Below are positions 1 through 6,131 of a DNA stretch of 9,906 nt, piece by piece. The position numbers were made by a program, and so were the translations under genes. Source of the stretch: Desulfobacteraceae bacterium 4572_19 (lineage in GTDB: Bacteria; Desulfobacterota; Desulfobacteria; Desulfobacterales; NBLS01); the NCBI GenBank assembly GCA_002084385.1, contig NBLS01000036.1:1-9906 (forward strand), written 5' to 3'. Each line of letters opens with the position of its first letter. Position 1 is the stretch's first letter. The notes beneath the pieces were generated by a model. The model did not search any database and was not told the origin of the DNA. It was given only the letters and a program-made list of their open reading frames with translations.

Positions 1-161
1 CTCGCCGACGGGTTTAGTGCATTACCGGACAGCAATACATATACATCTTTGTCGGGAACCGCAGAGTCGTTGACGATTTGTAATGTTCCGGCAATGGTGG
101 AGAATGGGAGACACCAAAGGGCCAAAAACAGGGTGAGGGAGAGTGTACGCAATTTCATCAT
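1..161 (-). CDS. Secreted protein, N-terminal fragment (partial; possible GH64/thaumatin-like domain)
   Basis: The first 53 codons of a gene that runs off the left edge. The protein starts MMKLRTLSLTLFLALW and has a typical Sec signal peptide: a basic start (K3, R5), a hydrophobic core at about residues 6-19 and a likely cleavage site after STIA at about residue 24. The mature part begins GTLQIVNDSAVPDKDVYVLL, which resembles the first beta strands of bacterial beta-1,3-glucanase/thaumatin-like domains ('xIxNxSxxxDxxVYVxxxG'); this family guess is weak. AAAGGA at 172-167 lies 5 bases before the first ATG (161) and 8 before the second (158), so either could be used. The coding part is near 50% G+C, clearly richer than the neighbouring operon. 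A longer open frame at 22-348 overlaps it in another phase but makes no protein-like sequence; this short frame is the better call because of its signal peptide and ribosome binding site. Confidence 0.7.
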   Translation of the reverse strand, partial: MMKLRTLSLTLFLALWCLPFSTIAGTLQIVNDSAVPDKDVYVLLSGNALNPSA

Positions 162-436
162 AATAATCCTTTGTTAAAGAAGTCCCGACCACAATTTTGG
201 AAAAAATCAAAGGTAAAAGCAAAAACCACACAATGCGGACCCACCGCAACATCACATGGACAGCCACCTTACCTACCTCCTTGACCGAGATAGTTAATAA
301 AAACCACTTTCCTGAAGAAAAAAGAAACTTTAAAGTACAAGAAACCATTTAAGTCAGTGGCATGGCATCTCACTTTTTCACGTAAGCTACCATTTTGACT
401 ACGTTATCTGTACTATTATCGATTAACGTTGTAAAG

Positions 437-466
437 AAAAAAATATATAATAGGTGTCCTATATAT
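437..466 (-). terminator. Rho-independent terminator of the prkA-yeaH-spoVR-prkA operon
   Basis: Read on the minus strand, ATATATAGG (466-458) pairs with CCTAT-ATAT (454-445) around an ACA loop. This makes nine base pairs with one bulged T (449). One A follows, then seven T (443-437). It lies about 70 bases beyond the stop codon of the last operon gene (536). The stem has only two G-C pairs, so it is weak by textbook standards, but hairpin plus T run has the correct order and strand for this operon only. Confidence 0.55.
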
Positions 467-493
467 GACAAGCTGTTTATGCGAAGATGAGGT

Positions 494-513
494 ATTGTGA
501 ACGCTTACACAAT
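494..513. promoter_or_regulatory. Lac-operator-like imperfect palindrome
   Basis: ATTGTGAACGCTTACACAAT has perfect outer arms (ATTGTG/CACAAT) and a partly symmetric centre (16 of 20 positions match the reverse complement). The TTGTGA-type half site and GC centre resemble sites bound by LacI-family repressors or CRP. It lies just past the operon's last stop codon, 333 bases before the next gene start, and no matching regulator is encoded in the window. It could equally be a weak 3' UTR hairpin. Confidence 0.2.
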
Positions 514-535
514 TTTATCATGGCAAATTTATCAA

Positions 536-2824
536 TTACCCAAACTTACTAACTAAATTATTATCAATAGCGTAAATACAAACCTGACGTGCACCCATTT
601 TGGTGTATCCACATCTTTCTATCAGGTTATTAATTAAAAATGTAACATCCGATCTTATTCTTTTACCATAGGATTTAAAATTTTTACTGTCATAATCTTT
701 AATTGCACGTCTGAAATTTTCATTATCTAAAAATGGATCAAGAACTTTGGCTTTTAAATTATGCACATATCTTTCATAAATTTCTTTATAAAGCTTTGTC
801 TCTTCAATACTCTTTCCTTCTACCAATATTTCCCTTGATAGTGTGCTGGAAGTATATTCAGATTGGGTGGCAGTACGAAAATAAAGACGTTTAACGCGAG
901 TAGTATTTGGCTCTATCAGCCGATCTTCAATTAGCGTTAAAAACTCTTCTGTTATTTCAAGTTTTTCTTCAGTATAAACACATTTTTCTTCAGAACCTAT
1001 CTCGAAATTTAAGGCAAATAAATAATTTTTTATATCATGATCAATTTGTTCTTCATTATAGTAATACAGCGATTCTTTAACTTCCTGGAGTATGGAATAA
1101 TCATACATTCCCACAAGTGATTTTAAAAAACCACTTGGAATGGTTCCACTTATTGTTCTATGAAGTTTAGTAAAAAAACTATGCAACATCGACATATTAA
1201 TAAGGTTATCTTTGGAGTGATAGGCTGAATAAAAATCGTTAAATATTTTTATTGAATCACGACCGGAAAACCCAAGTTTACCCTCTGTTTCAGATTCCCT
1301 TATAATATTTCTTCTTCGCACAGCATTAAGTTGTTTTCTATCTTCCTCCATTAACCACTCGGGAATAACTCCAGTATATATTTCCATTTTTAAAAGTAAA
1401 AGATTTTTATCGCAATATAAACTGTATTTTTCAGATTGTTTTATCCATTCTGTCATTGCATCTGATTTTAATTTTAATCTGGTGGAAATAATAACCCTTG
1501 CAAAATTATGTAACACCCTTGGAAGAAAGGCATCTGTTATATGTTTACCAAAAATATTTCGGTATATTTCGACCTCTGTTTTTAAATCCAAAACGTAAGG
1601 TATATTAATATATTCAATTCGGTCTGAAAAAGATGAAATATTTTTAATATTAATTTTGTCTTCAGGGTTCATTAATGCAAAAAACAGTGAAGATACATCT
1701 TCTTCAATTTCATCAACCTTATGCACACCTTCACTTATGATATTATGAAGTTCTGCCAGCCTTTCTGTATTATGCGATTTAATATCCATAAGAGAATAGA
1801 TACCGTTATTTGTTTTTGCATACATGGAGTAGATGTATCTAACCTGATTACTATCTTTGAAAATTGAATCAATTCTTTTCTGAATTATGGAATTTGTAAG
1901 AACACTGTTTTTTATCGGATGATCACCAGGATTAAACACGGAAATACCTTCTCCGATCCTTCTATTGAACACATACGGTCTGACATAAATCATTTTAAAA
2001 ACTTTTGAAACATCTCTTAACCTTGTAAATAGTGCTTTAAAAAGAGATGTGCATATTGTGCAGGCATTTTGATTAAAAACCCACTCATACTCTTTTTCAG
2101 TAAATAATTTCCATTTAAATTCATCATTTACAATAAGTTCATCAAGAAAAGATCTTCGATACTCCTTTGGAACCATAAGAAGCGGGTTATCATGGGAAAC
2201 ACAGGAAACTTCAATAAATTCACCCCATTTTTTTGCTGAGAATGACTCTTCCCCAATGGAACTTTGTTTGGAATCACCTTTACTTAACATGGTTATAAGC
2301 TTTTTAACAAGTTGGGTATCATTTTCTGCACGTATCTCCCCAAAAACTTTTAGATCAAGTCTCCAGACAGCCTCATACTGCATACCATCTTCAGTATTTG
2401 CGTACTCTTCAAATTTTTGAAGAAGGTTATTTAAAAATGTACTTTTACCACACCCATGGGGACCTTCAAATATATAAATTTTATTCTGCTGGGTTCCCCG
2501 TCTCATTGCCTTTACCTGATTTACAAGTCTGTTTGCAAATAACCTGTCAGCAAAAAAAGGGTGTGCTGTATCTTTTGCAAGAAGTGTGTCACAATCATAA
2601 TCTACAAAATGAATTGTTTCAGGATCATCAGGGTATTCATCTACTCCTTCTCCTACATATTTTTTTATCATATCATAATATATCTGAAAAATATTACGAA
2701 TTACTTTAGAAGGATTATTTGTAACTTTTTCGAGATATTGCTCAAAAGATATGGGCTCATAATGATCCTTATCACTTATCGAATGATTAAGATACTCCAT
2801 GGCTTTATTAATATTTTTTTCCAT
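536..2824 (-). CDS. PrkA-family AAA+ protein, second paralogue (762 aa)
   Basis: A PrkA-type AAA+ protein; E. coli YeaG and B. subtilis PrkA are described as serine/threonine kinases, and an ATP-dependent protease activity has been proposed for the latter. The N-terminus has the family's SFEQYLEKV segment (26-34). The Walker A motif is GPHGCGKST (121-129). NPLLMVPKEYRRSFL (213-227) and the Cys pair C255/C258 match the family's PLxLIP and CPxC regions. RIGEGISVFNPGD (289-301) matches the PrkA 'GIGxFxPxD' signature. Sensor-1 Asn is probably N386 in ALMNPED, and DRIEYINIPYVLDL follows (401-414). The Walker B region reads GIYSLMDIK (341-349) where canonical members have G-L-x-E-F-V-E-M-F-K, so the catalytic Glu looks replaced. 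The C-terminus (about 676-762) fits the PrkA C-terminal domain. At 762 residues it is longer than the usual 630-650. It starts 4 bases after spoVR, and its GAGG ribosome binding site (2835-2832) abuts the spoVR stop, which suggests translational coupling. I withhold a gene symbol because two paralogues are present. Confidence 0.85.
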   Translation of the reverse strand: MEKNINKAMEYLNHSISDKDHYEPISFEQYLEKVTNNPSKVIRNIFQIYYDMIKKYVGEGVDEYPDDPETIHFVDYDCDTLLAKDTAHPFFADRLFANRLVNQVKAMRRGTQQNKIYIFEGPHGCGKSTFLNNLLQKFEEYANTEDGMQYEAVWRLDLKVFGEIRAENDTQLVKKLITMLSKGDSKQSSIGEESFSAKKWGEFIEVSCVSHDNPLLMVPKEYRRSFLDELIVNDEFKWKLFTEKEYEWVFNQNACTICTSLFKALFTRLRDVSKVFKMIYVRPYVFNRRIGEGISVFNPGDHPIKNSVLTNSIIQKRIDSIFKDSNQVRYIYSMYAKTNNGIYSLMDIKSHNTERLAELHNIISEGVHKVDEIEEDVSSLFFALMNPEDKINIKNISSFSDRIEYINIPYVLDLKTEVEIYRNIFGKHITDAFLPRVLHNFARVIISTRLKLKSDAMTEWIKQSEKYSLYCDKNLLLLKMEIYTGVIPEWLMEEDRKQLNAVRRRNIIRESETEGKLGFSGRDSIKIFNDFYSAYHSKDNLINMSMLHSFFTKLHRTISGTIPSGFLKSLVGMYDYSILQEVKESLYYYNEEQIDHDIKNYLFALNFEIGSEEKCVYTEEKLEITEEFLTLIEDRLIEPNTTRVKRLYFRTATQSEYTSSTLSREILVEGKSIEETKLYKEIYERYVHNLKAKVLDPFLDNENFRRAIKDYDSKNFKSYGKRIRSDVTFLINNLIERCGYTKMGARQVCIYAIDNNLVSKFG

Positions 2825-2828
2825 ATAT

Positions 2829-4493
2829 TTACCTCAATACCATTTTTGAGATGGAACGATTTTTCATTGTATATAAAACCCTACGCCATTTTATTTCCTG
2901 TTTTCCGGAATCAGCTACTTTTATCGGTAGCGGTATGGGAAGTCCGGGAATTGATGACCGTGGAACAGCAGAAACCCGAGGAGCGACTTCACTTGTTTCC
3001 AATTTAACAGGACCACCCCATAAATATTCAATGCCGAGCATTGTATTTGTAATATACTCTTCAACAAGGGGTTTACCCTCAAAAAAATGATTAAGATATA
3101 AAATAGTATCATTTGATTTATCTTCTTGAACTTCAATTACAGGAGGATGATAAAGAGTCTCTAATACCATCTCTTTATAATCCTTTGCTTTTCTGCTTTT
3201 AACATAATACTCCATCACTCCTTTTTGCTGATTTACTCTTTTTCCGGTTACAAAAAGTTTATTATTTGTTACAAAGTCCTGATCAATAAACCTATTAATG
3301 AATATTGAATCGCACAGATTTTTTCTGACTTCAAAGATAAATTTTCGGCCATTATTTGTTGATTGATTATATTTTTCACGCTTGTTGGAATCGAAAATTT
3401 TCTGGAACTTCCGGGAATATTTTCCTTTCTCCTCCATCTCTTCAATATATTGAAAAAGCCGCATACCAAGAGCATAGGGATTAAGACCAACCCTTGGCAT
3501 GGAAGTTACACTTGCGTTAACTCTTGCAAAATCAATCTCATGCCCACAAATACGATCGTCTTTAAGAAAAAGATATTCGTGCCAATAACTTGCCCACCCC
3601 TCGTTCATTATTTTTGTTCTTATCTGGGGTTGAAAGTAAATAGAAGTTTTCCGAACAACCTCCATAACAGATTTCATCCACTTATTTTCTTCATGGGATA
3701 AAAAAGAAGAATTTTCCATAATATACTGAATCAAATCCATCTTTTTGGGAAGATCTTTATCGAGCATTTTTTTATAAAGATTTTCAAATTCCGGATATTT
3801 TTTCCGTACATCCTTCATAAAAGCATCTTCAAACATTTCACTGTTTTCACGTTCGCACTTATTATATCTTTCCACCTCTGATATAAATTCGCTGATTTTT
3901 ATTTTATGTTCAGTTTGCAGAAAAACATCAAAATAATAATCTATTTTCGTAACAGGTGTAGTTAAAACCCCTGATTTATAATTATTGAGTTCATCATAAT
4001 ATCCTGCAAGATTATCAATTCCTCGTGTAAATTCAATAACATAATCAACCCACCTGCCCTTTTTTGCTCTTAATCCTGCTATTAATCTTTTGTCGGAAAG
4101 AGCCTGTCCATTAAAATCATCGTCCCATGTATGCCCATAATATACATTATTCTGGAAAAAATCTATATGCCCCAGAACATGATAAAATATCATCACATTA
4201 AGCCAATCAGGATTATTATCATTATAAAAAGATATGGGTGGGTGGGTATTTATTACTGTTTCATAAGGATTAGAAGGGTAAAGTTCATAACTGCCCTTAC
4301 CGGAAAGTACCCTGACATCATGAACCCAATAGTCGTAAAGAGTTGGTATCATAACCTTTGGAGAGAGTTCAATAAGGTCACGGTTTGTAACAATATATTC
4401 CAAACTTTCACTGGAAAAAGAGAGACCAGCTTCACGAGCTCTCTCCTTACATCCCTCCATAATTCTTTTGGTATGCAGATCAATAAGTTCCAT
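2829..4493 (-). CDS. spoVR: SpoVR-family protein (554 aa)
   Basis: SpoVR/YcgB family; in B. subtilis SpoVR is needed for normal spore cortex formation, and in many bacteria the gene accompanies prkA and yeaH. The biochemical activity is not established. Family signatures seen: YHVLGHIDFFQNN (104-116; compare 'HxxxGHxxFFxNN' in YcgB), KIMNEGWASYWHEYLF (294-309), the conserved LNPYALG (337-343) and YLWGGPVKLE (490-499) near the usual end of the protein. H105, H109, E298 and H305 could form a metal or catalytic site (inference). After about residue 501 there is an extra tail of some 50 residues, proline-rich (APRVSAVPRSSIPGLPIPLP, 504-523) and basic at the end. E. coli and B. subtilis members are shorter (about 510 and 470). 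No signal peptide or membrane segment, so probably cytoplasmic. The ATG at 4493 has AAAGGTGG upstream (4504-4497). The gap to yeaH is 119 bases with no terminator. Confidence 0.93.
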   Translation of the reverse strand: MELIDLHTKRIMEGCKERAREAGLSFSSESLEYIVTNRDLIELSPKVMIPTLYDYWVHDVRVLSGKGSYELYPSNPYETVINTHPPISFYNDNNPDWLNVMIFYHVLGHIDFFQNNVYYGHTWDDDFNGQALSDKRLIAGLRAKKGRWVDYVIEFTRGIDNLAGYYDELNNYKSGVLTTPVTKIDYYFDVFLQTEHKIKISEFISEVERYNKCERENSEMFEDAFMKDVRKKYPEFENLYKKMLDKDLPKKMDLIQYIMENSSFLSHEENKWMKSVMEVVRKTSIYFQPQIRTKIMNEGWASYWHEYLFLKDDRICGHEIDFARVNASVTSMPRVGLNPYALGMRLFQYIEEMEEKGKYSRKFQKIFDSNKREKYNQSTNNGRKFIFEVRKNLCDSIFINRFIDQDFVTNNKLFVTGKRVNQQKGVMEYYVKSRKAKDYKEMVLETLYHPPVIEVQEDKSNDTILYLNHFFEGKPLVEEYITNTMLGIEYLWGGPVKLETSEVAPRVSAVPRSSIPGLPIPLPIKVADSGKQEIKWRRVLYTMKNRSISKMVLR

Positions 4494-4612
4494 AAACCAC
4501 CTTTATCACGTTTTATATAAAAGTCCCTGAAAAAGCTGTGTTATAAAGACTTCAATTTTTCGTTATGTACACTATTCGCCATGGCAAGTTATATAAAACT
4601 CTCCAAAATAAA

Positions 4613-6019
4613 TCATTGGGAAATAAGTTTTTTTATGCCCTCTATCAATCGGGCATCATCAGCATTTTCTTCCATAAAATCAAGTCTGATTAAATCCGAT
4701 TTACTGGTAAGAAGTTTTGATTTATCCATATACTCCTCTACTTCACTTTTACGATTTCCGGCATAGGAGTGTCTCGCCACAGTTATTCCTATTCTATTAA
4801 CATAAGACATCATCTTTTTTATTTGAACTATTGTATCATTACCATCCCTATCCCAATCATCACCATCGGTTCCATGAAAAACATAGATATTATAATCTGT
4901 GGCAAGGCTTTCTTCTTCAACAATTTGATTTACAAGTTTAAATGCTGAAGCAACTCTGGTACCACCTGCAACTTTTGAATTATAATAAGTGTAAAAATCA
5001 TCAACTTCCTTAGCTTCGGTATCATGAAGAATAAATCTTGACTCAACCTGTTTATCGTATTGGAATAAAAGCCAGCTATAAATTAATACATGCTGTGCAA
5101 CAACAAGCTGTGTTGGTTTGCCAGACATGGAGCCCGAATAGTCCCTGAGAAAAAAAATCATGGCCTGGGATTCATACTCTTTTTCACGGGATAAAATACG
5201 ATAAACAAGATCTTTGGGGGAGATAATAAAATTTTCGGTTTGAATATCACTTACATCCGGCAAATTTCCGAGATTAATATTTGTTTCGACAATTTTTTTA
5301 AGGGTAGCTTTTTTATCAAGGAACTGACCAAAACCACGATTTCTATCGGTAAGATCATAAGTGTATCGGGTAAGTGAACGTTTTTTTCCCTTATCTTTTA
5401 AATTTGGGAGTTCAAACTGCTCAGATAATATTTTCCCAAGATCGTAAGCATTAGATTCAATATCATGATTTCCACTATCACCCTCCCCCGGTCCTTCACC
5501 TGAACCATCAGGTTCATGAATTGGTTGTTCACCAATAACTTCGCCCTCTTCTCCTTCACCGGTTCCACCGGATGAATCATCTGATGAATCAGAAGAGTCT
5601 GAATCATCCGCAGGTTTTGGACGTGAATCATGCACAAGTTTTTCTTCCACCGTAGAGGGTACCACCACTACTTTATCCTTGCCGTCTTTACCCGGTTTAA
5701 CAAGTCTTCCCATTCTGATTTTTCGAGGAAACCCATCTTTTTCCCGTTGTTTATCCCGATCAAGAAGATCATCAAGAGACTGAAGTAGCAACGTACCGGT
5801 ACTGCGAATGGCAGAAAAATCCTGTATTTGTAATAAATCACCATATCCGTAAATAGTGTTCTTATCTTCGGAAAAATAATTTCTAACAGGAACATTGGCA
5901 TCAGGCAAACAGTGTTCACCATTAGATGCTAATTCCTGTCGCATTATTTTTTCAGCCTGATTGGAAGTCAAACCTTCAGCTCTTAATTTTTTAAATAGTT
6001 CATGGAGCTTTGATTCCAT
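4613..6019 (-). CDS. yeaH: YeaH/YhbH-family (DUF444) von Willebrand A protein (468 aa)
   Basis: DUF444 protein, the usual operon partner of PrkA. It has an N-terminal helical region (1-35), a region of unclear fold (36-130), an acidic Ser/Gly linker (about 137-189, rich in D, S, E and G), and a VWA domain (about 285-468). The MIDAS metal site is visible: D293-Y-S-G-S297, the GGT loop with T354, and HGTDGDDW with D385-D388. HDTEAKEVDDFY (332-343) and the GGT segment match YeaH (HHTQAKEVDE, GGTIVSSALKL). I chose ATG at 6019 because AGG (6027-6025) and AAAGG (6033-6029) lie 5 and 9 bases upstream; the frame also opens from a TTG at 6055, which would add 12 residues without a clear ribosome binding site. 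It is probably cytoplasmic and bound to a PrkA partner, as known for E. coli YeaG-YeaH functional coupling. Longer than E. coli YeaH (about 430) mainly through its N-terminal part. Confidence 0.92.
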   Translation of the reverse strand: MESKLHELFKKLRAEGLTSNQAEKIMRQELASNGEHCLPDANVPVRNYFSEDKNTIYGYGDLLQIQDFSAIRSTGTLLLQSLDDLLDRDKQREKDGFPRKIRMGRLVKPGKDGKDKVVVVPSTVEEKLVHDSRPKPADDSDSSDSSDDSSGGTGEGEEGEVIGEQPIHEPDGSGEGPGEGDSGNHDIESNAYDLGKILSEQFELPNLKDKGKKRSLTRYTYDLTDRNRGFGQFLDKKATLKKIVETNINLGNLPDVSDIQTENFIISPKDLVYRILSREKEYESQAMIFFLRDYSGSMSGKPTQLVVAQHVLIYSWLLFQYDKQVESRFILHDTEAKEVDDFYTYYNSKVAGGTRVASAFKLVNQIVEEESLATDYNIYVFHGTDGDDWDRDGNDTIVQIKKMMSYVNRIGITVARHSYAGNRKSEVEEYMDKSKLLTSKSDLIRLDFMEENADDARLIEGIKKLISQ

Positions 6020-6131
6020 ATTTACCTGCCTTTTTTTGTAACCATTCACGAGCAAATAATATAATTTTCAATAATATCAGTCTTTTTATATGAACGTCTC
6101 CATAAAATACCGTACCATAAAGAACTTTCAT
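6000..6131 (-). CDS. Possible small ORF overlapping prkA stop and yeaH start (43 aa)
   Basis: The ATG (6131-6129) overlaps the TGA stop of the first prkA (6130-6128) as ATGA, a configuration typical of translational coupling. The frame crosses the 108 bases up to the yeaH ATG and ends at TGA (6002-6000), about 20 bases inside yeaH. The peptide starts MKVLYGTVFYGDVHIK; residues 15-34 (IKRLILLKIILFAREWLQKK) are strongly basic and hydrophobic and could form an amphipathic helix. There is no good ribosome binding site before it, so it would depend on ribosomes finishing prkA. I recognise no family. An open frame of this length can occur by chance here, so this is only a candidate. Confidence 0.25.
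   Translation of the reverse strand: MKVLYGTVFYGDVHIKRLILLKIILFAREWLQKKAGKYGIKAP

Larger units (their letters stand above)
162..535. other. Intergenic region, operon end to secreted-protein gene
   Basis: This 374-base stretch separates the operon end from the next minus-strand gene. It holds a likely terminator (437-466), a lac-operator-like palindrome (494-513) and the ribosome binding site of the left gene (172-167). I see no convincing promoter, tRNA, riboswitch or credible coding sequence on either strand. An AAGGAGGT stretch on the minus strand (282-275) sits 7 bases before a GTG (267), but the frame it would open runs out of phase through the signal-peptide gene. Confidence 0.6.

Noticed and set aside
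22..348. Minus-strand open frame of 108 codons, with AAGGAGGT (282-275) before an internal GTG
   Set aside because: It overlaps the signal-peptide gene at 1-161 in another phase, lacks domain-like sequence, and its apparent strong ribosome binding site is probably coincidental.
2398..2709. Plus-strand open frame opposite the second prkA
   Set aside because: Shadow of a well-supported PrkA-family gene; no domain, ribosome binding site or promoter supports it.
4131..4520. Plus-strand open frame of 129 codons opposite spoVR
   Set aside because: Antisense shadow of the SpoVR gene; the Ile-rich, low-complexity translation is what AT-rich antisense DNA gives.
4494..4616. 14-codon frame starting at an ATGA overlap with the yeaH stop, and a 13-codon frame further on
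   Set aside because: Too short and without family or ribosome binding site; the gap otherwise shows only an AT-rich TTTTATATAAAA palindrome and no terminator or promoter I trust.
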